Origin: Caldicellulosiruptoraceae bacterium PP1 | GTDB taxonomy: Bacteria > Bacillota > Thermoanaerobacteria > Caldicellulosiruptorales > Caldicellulosiruptoraceae | NCBI GenBank assembly: GCA_041320695.1 | Contig: JBGGOQ010000012.1 | Location: forward strand, 1-64,000 | DNA length: 64,000 nt | Direction: 5' to 3' | Part shown: positions 18,663-26,696 of the stretch, piece by piece | Layout of the letters: each line of letters begins with the position of its first letter | Numbering within the stretch: position 1 is the stretch's first letter | Notes under the pieces: model-generated | The model's database searches: none | The model's input: only the letters and a program-made list of their open reading frames with translations | What the model was told of the DNA's origin: nothing | Translations under genes and position numbers: made by a program

Positions 18663-20033
18663 ATGATGAGGTCAATGTTTTCATCTGTGTCTGCCATAAG
18701 AGCACATCAGACACGTATGGATGTTATAGGTGATAACATAGCAAATGTAAATACTATAGGTTTTAAATCATCAAGAGCAACTTTTGCTTCAGTGTTTGCA
18801 TCAGTTTTAAGATCAGCAACAGCACCAAACTCTGATACAGGCATGGGAGGTTCAAATCCTATGCAAATAGGTCTTGGTGTTCAGCTATCCTCAATAGATC
18901 TTAATATGTCTCGTGGTAGCTTACAAAGGACTGATAATACAACTGATATGTCAATTGAAGGAAATGGCTTTTTTATAGTAGGTGGAGATGGTAAAGCACC
19001 ACGATTTACGAGGGCAGGTAATTTTACTCTTGATAAAAGTGGCAATTTAGTAACACAAAGTGGACTTAATGTTCTTGGATGGAAATATGACTTAACTACT
19101 AATTCAATAGATACTTCAAAGACACCTGAAAAAATAAATATCTTGTCATTGCCTAATCTAGCACCAAAAGCAACTGATAGAATTGTTTTTGAAGGTAATC
19201 TAAATGCGTCAACAGATATATATAATGCAACACAAGTAACAAACTATGATGAGCTTAAAAATGTTGATTCAAGCAAAAAATATTCAACTAGTGTTAAGGT
19301 ATATGATTCTCAAGGGGAAGAACATACTTTGCAGCTTAGCTTTGTAAAAATAGACAACAATAAATGGAGATGGGCATTAGATGGCCTTAGGGATATAAAT
19401 GGCAACTATATAGATACAAAACTACAACAATCCACAAACCAATTTATTGCATATGGCGAGTTGCAGTTTGGGAATGATGGTAAGGTTACATCTGTTGCAA
19501 TATCTGGGGGTGCAAACGCACAAGGTAATGCTATTACGATAAAATTTCAGCCAAATACAGTTAATGATATTACGTTTGACATTGCAGATCCAAACAAGAT
19601 ATTTAATTTAAAGGCAATTACACAATATAGTATGGATAGTTCAATAAGAATTTCAGATATAACTGGTTATGAAGCAGGATCCTTACAAGGATTTAGTGTT
19701 GATTCAAGAGGTATTATTACAGGTATCTATTCAAATGGTCGAAATCAATTATTAGGGCAGATAGCTATTGCAGATTTTTCTAATCCTTCTGGTTTACAAA
19801 GGGTTGGGGATAATCTATTTATTAATACAGTAAACTCTGGTGAACCAGAGATAGGTGTTGCAGGAACAGCATCAAGAGGTACAATCTCACAGGGAACAAT
19901 TGAAATGTCCAATGTTGATTTAGCTAAAGAATTTACTGATATGATAATAACCCAAAGAGGTTATCAAGCAAATGCAAGGGTAATTACATCATCTGATGAA
20001 ATTTTACAGGATCTTGTAAACTTAAAGAGATAA
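18663..20033 (+). CDS. flgE: Flagellar hook protein FlgE
   Basis: Main subunit of the flagellar hook. Seen: N-terminal rod/hook signature MRSMFSSVSAIRAHQTRMDV with NIANVNTIGFKSSRA, an extended central beta-rich region, and the C-terminal FlgE/F/G motif ending SSDEILQDLVNLKR with a TQRGYQANARV helix. 456 residues. Two adjacent ATGs (18663, 18666) are possible. The gene is bracketed by hairpins upstream and downstream within the operon, suggesting special control of this high-copy subunit. Confidence 0.95.
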   Translation: MMRSMFSSVSAIRAHQTRMDVIGDNIANVNTIGFKSSRATFASVFASVLRSATAPNSDTGMGGSNPMQIGLGVQLSSIDLNMSRGSLQRTDNTTDMSIEGNGFFIVGGDGKAPRFTRAGNFTLDKSGNLVTQSGLNVLGWKYDLTTNSIDTSKTPEKINILSLPNLAPKATDRIVFEGNLNASTDIYNATQVTNYDELKNVDSSKKYSTSVKVYDSQGEEHTLQLSFVKIDNNKWRWALDGLRDINGNYIDTKLQQSTNQFIAYGELQFGNDGKVTSVAISGGANAQGNAITIKFQPNTVNDITFDIADPNKIFNLKAITQYSMDSSIRISDITGYEAGSLQGFSVDSRGIITGIYSNGRNQLLGQIAIADFSNPSGLQRVGDNLFINTVNSGEPEIGVAGTASRGTISQGTIEMSNVDLAKEFTDMIITQRGYQANARVITSSDEILQDLVNLKR

Positions 20034-20041
20034 GATATATG

Positions 20042-20067
20042 GGGTAAGTAGATGATAATACTTACCC
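20042..20067 (+). repeat. Perfect 9-bp hairpin between flgE and flbD
   Basis: GGGTAAGTA (20042-20050) and its exact complement TACTTACCC (20059-20067) flank an eight-base loop. There is no U-run, so it is not a standard terminator. It would form a stable 3' hairpin on flgE mRNA, likely affecting message decay or processing. Confidence 0.6.
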
Positions 20068-20099
20068 TAAAAGATAACTTTGAGTCAAGGATGATATTT

Positions 20100-20315
20100 A
20101 TGATAAAATTAAAGAGAATAAATGATAAAGAGTTCGTTGTAAATGCTGAATTTATTCAATTTATTGAATCGACACCTGACACTGTTATTACTTTAAACAA
20201 TGGTCTTAAATTGGTTGTTAAAGAAACAGTTGATGAGGTAATTAATAAAGTAATTGAGTACAAAAGAATGATACACTCCTCTTTAAACATCATACATAGA
20301 GAAGAAGGAGAATAA
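20100..20315 (+). CDS. flbD: Flagellar protein FlbD
   Basis: Short Gram-positive/spirochaete flagellar operon protein (71 residues) always found after the hook gene. Seen: MIKLKRINDKEFVVNAEFIQ, a conserved TPDTVITLNNG segment and a helical end. The reading frame opens at 20052, but that region is the intergenic hairpin; ATG 20100 has AAGGA at the right distance and gives the family N terminus. Molecular role unknown. Confidence 0.9.
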   Translation: MIKLKRINDKEFVVNAEFIQFIESTPDTVITLNNGLKLVVKETVDEVINKVIEYKRMIHSSLNIIHREEGE

Positions 20316-20318
20316 AAA

Positions 20319-20789
20319 ATGAAAGGCGAAAAGACAAATACATTAATACTTGGACTTCTTATTCTTATTTTTTTATTTATGATAGGAATGGCTATTGGAT
20401 TCTTTACAGTAATAAAAAATTTAAATCCTTCTAATAAAACAACAGCAACAGAAACAACACATAAAAAGAATGTAACAACATATCCATATGAAGTTAATGA
20501 TGGTAAGTCGTTAATGAGCAATTTACAAGATACAGAAACTGATGCAGGTAAAATAATAAGGCTCTCAGTTGAGCTTGAGGTTACAGATAAAAAATTACCA
20601 CAACAAATGGCAACTAAAAATATAGTTATAGCAGACATTATTGATAGTGTTCTTCGAAGTAAAACAGCACAAGAGCTATTAAAACCCGAAGGGAAAGAAA
20701 AGGTAAGAAAAGAAATAAAAGATAGATTAAATGAAATATTTAATAATAAAGTTGAATCGGTCAATTTTGGGGAGTTCATTATCCAGTAA
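20319..20789 (+). CDS. fliL: Flagellar basal body-associated protein FliL
   Basis: Single-pass membrane protein that surrounds and stabilises stator units. Seen: transmembrane helix about residues 11-32, a Thr/Lys-rich linker, and a periplasm-side-type globular domain with LSVELEVTDKK and a C-terminal VNFGEFIIQ strand typical of FliL. 156 residues. ATG preceded by AGAAGGAG within the flbD end. Confidence 0.92.
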   Translation: MKGEKTNTLILGLLILIFLFMIGMAIGFFTVIKNLNPSNKTTATETTHKKNVTTYPYEVNDGKSLMSNLQDTETDAGKIIRLSVELEVTDKKLPQQMATKNIVIADIIDSVLRSKTAQELLKPEGKEKVRKEIKDRLNEIFNNKVESVNFGEFIIQ

Positions 20790-20803
20790 AGGTGGTGTGA
20801 TAA

Positions 20804-21790
20804 ATGGGTGATGTATTATCACAAAGCGAAATAGACGAGCTTTTACGTTCGCTTACATCAGGTGATGTTAAACTAGAAGAGATAAATCAACCCAAAAAAG
20901 ATAAAAAGATTAGAACCTATAATTTTAAGAGCCCAAGTAAGTTTGCGAAAGACCATCTTAGAACATTGCAAATTATACATGAGAATTATTCAAGAATTGT
21001 AACCACCTTTTTGTCTGGATATCTAAGATCTATTGTCCAAATGGATGTATTATCAGTTGAACAACTTACTTATTATGAATTTAGCAACTCCCTTGCTAAC
21101 CCTGTTGTAATGGGTATTGTAAATATTGCACCTTTGAAAGGTAGCATTGTTTACGAAATGTCACCAGAGATTGCTTTTTCAATTATTGACAGGGTATTAG
21201 GTGGATTTGGGAAAGGCGTGGATAAAATAAGGACATTTACTGAGATAGAGATTGTTCTACTCGAAAGGTTGCTAAATCAGATAATAGGATATCTTAGAGA
21301 TTCTTGGGAAAATGTTGTTGAAATAAGGCCAAGGCTTGAAAAAATTGAAACAAACCCTCAATTTACACAAATAGTTTCTCCAAATGAAACAATAGCATTA
21401 ATAACAATAACAATGAAGATTGGAGAAGTTGAGGGGCTTATTAATATATGTATTCCACATATGGTTATAGAGCCAATAATGCCTAAATTATCTACAAAGT
21501 ATTGGTTTTCATCAACCGCAAAAGAGACCTCAGAAGAGACCAAAGAGATGATCCATAAAAAGCTCTTAAAAACTAAAATACCTGTAAGAGCAATATTAGG
21601 AACTTCTAAAATTACTGTAGGAGAATTTTTAGAGCTTCAAATTGGAGATGTTATCAAATTAGATACAAGAAAAAATCAAGAGATTGAAATAAGAGTTGGG
21701 AACAAGATTAAGTATCATGGAGTACCAGGCAAGAAAGATGGAAGACTTGCTGTAAAAATAACAAGGGTGGAAGAGGAGGAAACAGTATGA
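20804..21790 (+). CDS. fliM: Flagellar motor switch protein FliM
   Basis: C-ring subunit that binds phosphorylated CheY. Seen: N-terminal CheY-binding motif LSQSEIDELL, a CheC-like middle domain (about 40-230) and a C-terminal SpoA/FliN-like domain with LQIGDVIKLD. 328 residues, typical. The stop overlaps the fliY start by ATGA, suggesting coupled synthesis of the two switch proteins. Confidence 0.97.
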   Translation: MGDVLSQSEIDELLRSLTSGDVKLEEINQPKKDKKIRTYNFKSPSKFAKDHLRTLQIIHENYSRIVTTFLSGYLRSIVQMDVLSVEQLTYYEFSNSLANPVVMGIVNIAPLKGSIVYEMSPEIAFSIIDRVLGGFGKGVDKIRTFTEIEIVLLERLLNQIIGYLRDSWENVVEIRPRLEKIETNPQFTQIVSPNETIALITITMKIGEVEGLINICIPHMVIEPIMPKLSTKYWFSSTAKETSEETKEMIHKKLLKTKIPVRAILGTSKITVGEFLELQIGDVIKLDTRKNQEIEIRVGNKIKYHGVPGKKDGRLAVKITRVEEEETV

Positions 21791-22923
21791 GCGATTTGCT
21801 ATCACAAGATGAAATTGATGCTCTTTTAAGAGGAATAGATAATAGTAGAAGCCAAGATATTGACCTTTCTGATAATGAGAAGGACGCTCTTGGTGAAATA
21901 GGTAATATTTCTATGGGAACAGCAGCAACCACCCTTAATTTGTTGTTAAATCAAAAGGTTAATATTACAACACCAAAGGTTCAGGTTTTGAAGTGGGAAG
22001 ATTTACCTAATGAATTTCCATCACCATATGTAGCAATTAAGGTTAAATATAAAGAAGGACTTGATGGAATAAACCTTTTGATACTTAAAAAAGAAGATGT
22101 TCAGATAATTGCTGACCTTATGATGGGTGGAGATGGGAAAATTGAGATAACAGATGAACTTACTGATTTACAGCTATCAGCTATTCAAGAGGCAATGAAC
22201 CAAATGGTTGGTTCTGCATCAACATCACTTTCATCGTTGCTAGGTTTAAAGATAGATATTAACCCGCCAGAAGCCTTTATTATTGATTTTACTGATAATG
22301 CGAAAGAATTAATACCTGAATTTACAAATGTAAGTGATATAGTAAAAATATCCTTCAGAATGACAATTGGCCAATTAATTGATAGCCAGATAATGCAGCT
22401 TATTTCAGTTGATTTCGCAAAGAAATTAGTAAATGCTATGTTTGAAAGTACATTTTCGGGTGGGCCTAAAATGGTTGAGAGTGAGTCTCCAAATATTAAT
22501 GAGGTAATTGAACAAAAACCTCAAGAAAATAAGACATCTTATGAAAGTATTAATAATTACCAGAGCCAAAAACCAAAATCAAATATACCAAAACAAGAAA
22601 AGAAGCCTCAACCTGTTGTAAATGTCTCACCAGTGCAGTTTGAATCATTTGGTGAAGAAAATAATTTGAAGTATCCTGAAAATATCGATCTTTTGATGGA
22701 TGTTCCTTTAGAGATTACTGTTGAGTTGGGTAGAACTAATAAGTTAATTAAGGATATATTGGAATTTTCAACAGGAACCATTATTGAACTGGATAAATTA
22801 GCTGGTGAGCCAGTTGATATTTTAGTTAATGGGAAGGTTATTGCAAAAGGTGAGGTTGTAGTTATTGACGAGAATTTCGGTGTTAGAATAACTGATATTG
22901 TAAATCCGGCTAATAGATTATAG
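21787..22923 (+). CDS. fliY: Flagellar motor switch phosphatase FliY
   Basis: Gram-positive switch protein that fuses a CheC-type phosphatase domain to a FliN domain. Seen: N-terminal LSQDEIDALLRG CheY-binding motif; CheC domain with the E-x2-N phosphatase motifs EIGNISMG and EAMNQMVG; a Pro/Gln/Lys-rich linker (about 230-290); and a C-terminal FliN/SpoA domain from LMDVPLEITVELG. 378 residues. Known: FliY dephosphorylates CheY-P at the motor. Confidence 0.95.
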   Translation: MSDLLSQDEIDALLRGIDNSRSQDIDLSDNEKDALGEIGNISMGTAATTLNLLLNQKVNITTPKVQVLKWEDLPNEFPSPYVAIKVKYKEGLDGINLLILKKEDVQIIADLMMGGDGKIEITDELTDLQLSAIQEAMNQMVGSASTSLSSLLGLKIDINPPEAFIIDFTDNAKELIPEFTNVSDIVKISFRMTIGQLIDSQIMQLISVDFAKKLVNAMFESTFSGGPKMVESESPNINEVIEQKPQENKTSYESINNYQSQKPKSNIPKQEKKPQPVVNVSPVQFESFGEENNLKYPENIDLLMDVPLEITVELGRTNKLIKDILEFSTGTIIELDKLAGEPVDILVNGKVIAKGEVVVIDENFGVRITDIVNPANRL

Positions 22924-22989
22924 AATATTGATATATGATATTAAAAAATAAATTTATTTATTTAATTCATAAGAAAAGGAGAGAAAATA

Positions 22990-23352
22990 ATGGCAAAAAG
23001 AATTTTAATAGTTGATGATGCAGCTTTTATGAGAATGATGTTAAAAGATATTATGCAAAAGAATGGATTTGAAGTAGTTGGTGAGGCAGAAAATGGTCTT
23101 AAAGCAGTTGAACTTTATAAAGATCTAAAGCCAGATCTTGTAATGATGGATATTACAATGCCTGAAATGGATGGCATTCAGGCTGTAAAAGAGATAAAAA
23201 AGATTGACCCTCAAGCCAAAATAATAATGTGTTCTGCTATGGGTCAACAAGCGATGGTTATTGAATCAATTCAAGCTGGAGCAAGAGACTTTATTGTAAA
23301 GCCATTTCAGGCAGATAGAATTATTGAAGCAATTAAAAAGGTTTTAGGCTAA
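22990..23352 (+). CDS. cheY: Chemotaxis response regulator CheY
   Basis: Single-domain receiver that, when phosphorylated by CheA, binds FliM/FliY and changes motor rotation. Seen: acidic pair D9/D10, phosphoacceptor D54 in VMMDITMPEMDG, switch Ser in MCSAMG and Lys104 in IVKPF. 120 residues. A 66-nt AT-rich gap separates it from fliY; ribosome binding site AAAGGAGAG. Its position inside the fla cluster between fliY and fliO is the usual Gram-positive one. Confidence 0.96.
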   Translation: MAKRILIVDDAAFMRMMLKDIMQKNGFEVVGEAENGLKAVELYKDLKPDLVMMDITMPEMDGIQAVKEIKKIDPQAKIIMCSAMGQQAMVIESIQAGARDFIVKPFQADRIIEAIKKVLG

Positions 23353-23369
23353 ATTAAGGTGAAATAATT

Positions 23370-23741
23370 ATGAGTGAATTTATTAAACTTTTTTTTGGTA
23401 TTCTTCTTTTTGCAATAATTCTTTATTTATCGTATTTCACAAGCAAATATCTAAGTAAGAAGGTATCACGAAGAAAAGGTGAAAATATAAAAATTATTGA
23501 GACATTACCTCTTTCTTCTGATAGTCTTCTTATTCTTGTTGAGGTCTTTGATAAGGTTTTACTTTTATCAAGGACCCAAAAGAACATTTCAATTTTGAAA
23601 GAATTTGACAAGAAAGAAATAAACATCAAAGAAGAACCTTTTGATAATATACTAAAGAATAACATAAACAATATAAATATAAGCAAAAGTAAAATGAAAG
23701 ATAAGATTGAAAAGCTCTATGAGAATTTCAAAGACCATTAA
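23370..23741 (+). CDS. fliO: Flagellar biosynthesis protein FliO (FliZ-type)
   Basis: Membrane factor that helps assemble the FliP export pore. Seen: N-terminal transmembrane helix about residues 7-25, then a short domain with IKIIETLPLSSDSLLILVEV and a charged helical tail. 123 residues. Poorly conserved in sequence; the call rests on the topology, the FliO core and its position ahead of fliPQR. Confidence 0.85.
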   Translation: MSEFIKLFFGILLFAIILYLSYFTSKYLSKKVSRRKGENIKIIETLPLSSDSLLILVEVFDKVLLLSRTQKNISILKEFDKKEINIKEEPFDNILKNNINNINISKSKMKDKIEKLYENFKDH

Positions 23742-23758
23742 TAGATGGAGATACCAAA

Positions 23759-24517
23759 ATGAATAAAAAACCTCTTACTTATATTTTATCGTCATTAATT
23801 TTAATTAATGTAGTAGTATTATTAAAATTTGATAAAGTTTTCTCAGCACCAAGCTTAAATTTATCTTTGGGTGATTCTACAAAACCAAATGATGTGAGCA
23901 CTACGTTACAGATTATTATATTTTTAACCATTTTATCGTTAGCACCTTCAATACTTATTTTAATGACTTCTTTTACAAGAATACTAATTGTTTTAGGATT
24001 TGTAAGGAATGCACTTGGAACTCAACAGATGCCACCAAACCAAATACTTATAGGACTTGCACTATTTTTAACCTTTTTTATTATGGCACCTGTTGGGACA
24101 AATATCTATAACCAGAGTTATGTACCTTATACTAAGGGACAAATAACATCACAAGAAGCATTGAAAAGGGCTGAAACGCCAATAAAAGATTTTATGCTTA
24201 AAAATACTCGTTCTAAAGACTTAAAACTTTTTATGGATTTAGGAAAGATTGATAACAATACTGATATAAAAAAATTACCAATACATGTTGTTGTACCAGC
24301 GTTTGTTATTAGTGAACTTAAAACTGCGTTTGAAATGGGATTTATCATTTATGTGCCCTTTTTAGTTATTGACATTGTTGTTGCAAGTACACTTATGTCA
24401 ATGGGTATGTTGATGATACCACCTGTTATGATTTCATTACCATTTAAGATTTTGCTATTTATACTGGTTGATGGTTGGGGGCTTGTTGTTGAGTCACTTG
24501 TTACAAGTTTTAAATAG
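23759..24517 (+). CDS. fliP: Flagellar biosynthetic protein FliP
   Basis: Core of the type III export gate. Seen: N-terminal signal-like segment, hydrophobic helices, the FliP signatures SLAPSILILMTSFTRI and GLALFLTFFIMAP, a soluble loop, and a C-terminal VDGWGLVVESLV. 252 residues, typical. Thirteen bases separate it from fliQ. Confidence 0.97.
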   Translation: MNKKPLTYILSSLILINVVVLLKFDKVFSAPSLNLSLGDSTKPNDVSTTLQIIIFLTILSLAPSILILMTSFTRILIVLGFVRNALGTQQMPPNQILIGLALFLTFFIMAPVGTNIYNQSYVPYTKGQITSQEALKRAETPIKDFMLKNTRSKDLKLFMDLGKIDNNTDIKKLPIHVVVPAFVISELKTAFEMGFIIYVPFLVIDIVVASTLMSMGMLMIPPVMISLPFKILLFILVDGWGLVVESLVTSFK

Positions 24518-24529
24518 GAGCTGATATTT

Positions 24530-24799
24530 ATGGATACCTCACTTGTTATGGAGATAACTAGACAAGCAATTTTGACTGCATTTTATATTGCAGGGCCGTT
24601 ACTTTTGATAGGGCTTATCGTTGGATTAGCAGTATCAATATTTCAAGCCACCACCCAAATTAATGAACAGACACTTACCTTCATACCAAAACTAATAGCA
24701 ATTGCATTAAGTTTGTTAATATTTGGGCCATGGATGATTAACAAAGCAGTTGAATTTACAAAATATCTTCTAATAAATATAAATCAATTTATTAAATAG
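24530..24799 (+). CDS. fliQ: Flagellar biosynthetic protein FliQ
   Basis: Two-helix membrane subunit of the flagellar export gate. Seen: 89 residues, two hydrophobic hairpin helices with GLIVGLAVSIFQATTQINEQTLTF between and after them, the FliQ signature. Lies between fliP and fliR as expected. Confidence 0.96.
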   Translation: MDTSLVMEITRQAILTAFYIAGPLLLIGLIVGLAVSIFQATTQINEQTLTFIPKLIAIALSLLIFGPWMINKAVEFTKYLLININQFIK

Positions 24800-24813
24800 A
24801 AATAGGGATCATA

Positions 24814-25593
24814 ATGGACTACATAATAAATGTTTCTTTAAACAATGCCTCGATTTTTTTTCTTATTTTAGTTAGAATGAGTGGTATTTTTATTGCTTCA
24901 CCTATTTTTGGTCGAAGAAATATACCAGCTTATTTTAAAATTGGTTTTGCTTTTTTTACAAGTATTGCTGTTTTTTTTATGTTTAATTTTAAATATGATG
25001 TTCCTCAAGATATAATACAATACTCTTTTTTAGTTATAAAAGAATTTGCAGTTGGACTAATAGTCGGGTTTATTACCTATATTGTTTTTACAACAATATT
25101 ACTTGCTGGCCAGATAATTGATACATCAATTGGTTTTGGTGTGGCAAATGTTATTGACCCAATGAGCGAGATTCAAGTTCCATTAATCGGTAATTTTTTA
25201 TATATGTTAATGCTGCTAATGTTTTTTATTACAGATGCACATCATGTATTAATCAGGGGTATATTTTATAGCTACAAGATTATACCATTTGGAAGGTTAA
25301 GTATTTCTAAAATATTTATTTCTCACTTTCTTGAAATATTCATAAAGCTTTTTGTAATTGGGATTGAAATTAGCTTGCCAATACTTCTCAGTATGCTTGT
25401 TGTAGATATTATTTTAGGTGTTTTATCAAGGGCAGTACCTCAAATGAATGTTTTTATGGTAGGACTGCCTCTTAAAATAATAATAGGTATACTTATTTTG
25501 GTAATATTATTACCATTTTTCAGTAAAATGATTTTGGTTCTTATTGATAAGATAGGAATTTATATGTTTGAGGTCCTGAAAGGGATGATTTAG
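24814..25593 (+). CDS. fliR: Flagellar biosynthetic protein FliR
   Basis: Export-gate membrane protein. Seen: 259 residues with about six hydrophobic helices, RMSGIFIASPIFGRRNIPA near the N terminus and a DTSIGFGVANVIDP loop that matches FliR. It is separate from flhB here, whereas some clostridia carry a FliR-FlhB fusion; the stop overlaps the flhB GTG by one base (TAGTG). Confidence 0.96.
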   Translation: MDYIINVSLNNASIFFLILVRMSGIFIASPIFGRRNIPAYFKIGFAFFTSIAVFFMFNFKYDVPQDIIQYSFLVIKEFAVGLIVGFITYIVFTTILLAGQIIDTSIGFGVANVIDPMSEIQVPLIGNFLYMLMLLMFFITDAHHVLIRGIFYSYKIIPFGRLSISKIFISHFLEIFIKLFVIGIEISLPILLSMLVVDIILGVLSRAVPQMNVFMVGLPLKIIIGILILVILLPFFSKMILVLIDKIGIYMFEVLKGMI

Positions 25594-26696
25594 TGAAACT
25601 ATTATTTGATATACAATATTTTGCAGATGATAGCTCAAGTAAAACTGAAAAAGCAACTCCCAAAAAAAGGCAAGAAGCCAGAAAAAGAGGTATGGTGCCA
25701 AAAAGTAGGGAGGTAACGTCAGCCTTTTTGCTTCTCTTTTCTGTACTTTCTATAAAGTTTTTAAAGGGAGTGATAATAAGTCCAATTAATCAGTTTACTA
25801 AATATTCATTTTCAAATCTAAATATTAAGATAGAGGATAAAAATGTATTATACCAATACTTAACTACAACATTATTTTCAATTTTAAAAGCAGTTTTGCC
25901 AATTGCAACAATATTATTAGTAACAGCATTGCTTTTAGAAAGCTTTCAAACTGGTTTTTTGTTTTCAACCGAGTCACTGAGAATAAGCTTTAATAAAATA
26001 AATCCTCTTGAAGGATTTAAGAGGATTTTTTCGATAAATTCGGTTATCGAGCTTATAAAGTCATTATTTAAAGTTACTATAATCGGTTATGTTGCATATT
26101 CATATACACAGTCATTTGCAAAAGATTTACTTATAATGTCTGAACTAAATATTATGAGTATTATAAACTTAGCATTTACTTCAATTATAAATGTGATTTT
26201 GTGGATGTCAATAATGTTTTTTGGGATAGCTATTATTGATTTTATATTTCAAAGACAGCAATATGAAAAGAAACTTATGATGTCCAAAGAAGAGATAAAA
26301 GAAGAATATAAACAAACAGAAGGGAATCCGCAGATAAAATCAAAAATAAAAGAGGTTCAAAGGAAGATATCACTACAAAGAATGTTTCAGCAACTTCCAC
26401 AAGCTGATGTAGTAATAACAAACCCAACCCATTATGCTGTCGCAATTATGTATGATCCAGATAAATATGAAGCTCCAAAGGTTATAGCAAAAGGGAAGGA
26501 TTATGTTGCTCAAAAAATTAAAGAAGAGGCTAAAAGACTTAATATACAAATAGTAGAAAATAAACCTTTAGCACAGAGCTTATATAAAATGTGTGAAATA
26601 GGCGATTTAATACCAAAAGACTTATATCAAGCTGTTGCAGAGGTATTAGCATATATTTATAGTCTTAATAACTACCAGAAGGTGAAAAATAGATGA
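25593..26696 (+). CDS. flhB: Flagellar biosynthetic protein FlhB
   Basis: Export-gate switch protein that autocleaves to change substrate specificity. Seen: N-terminal KTEKATPKKRQEARKRG, four membrane helices (about 43-215), and the cytoplasmic domain with the NPTH cleavage motif (277-280). 367 residues. GTG start at 25593 overlaps the fliR stop; AAAGGGATGA upstream. The extra N-terminal MKLLFDIQYFADDS segment is common in Firmicutes. Confidence 0.97.
   Translation: MKLLFDIQYFADDSSSKTEKATPKKRQEARKRGMVPKSREVTSAFLLLFSVLSIKFLKGVIISPINQFTKYSFSNLNIKIEDKNVLYQYLTTTLFSILKAVLPIATILLVTALLLESFQTGFLFSTESLRISFNKINPLEGFKRIFSINSVIELIKSLFKVTIIGYVAYSYTQSFAKDLLIMSELNIMSIINLAFTSIINVILWMSIMFFGIAIIDFIFQRQQYEKKLMMSKEEIKEEYKQTEGNPQIKSKIKEVQRKISLQRMFQQLPQADVVITNPTHYAVAIMYDPDKYEAPKVIAKGKDYVAQKIKEEAKRLNIQIVENKPLAQSLYKMCEIGDLIPKDLYQAVAEVLAYIYSLNNYQKVKNR

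Noticed and set aside
20156-20779. A 207-codon minus-strand frame over flbD-fliL
   Set aside because: Antisense shadow of fliL with biased hydrophobic composition and no start signals.
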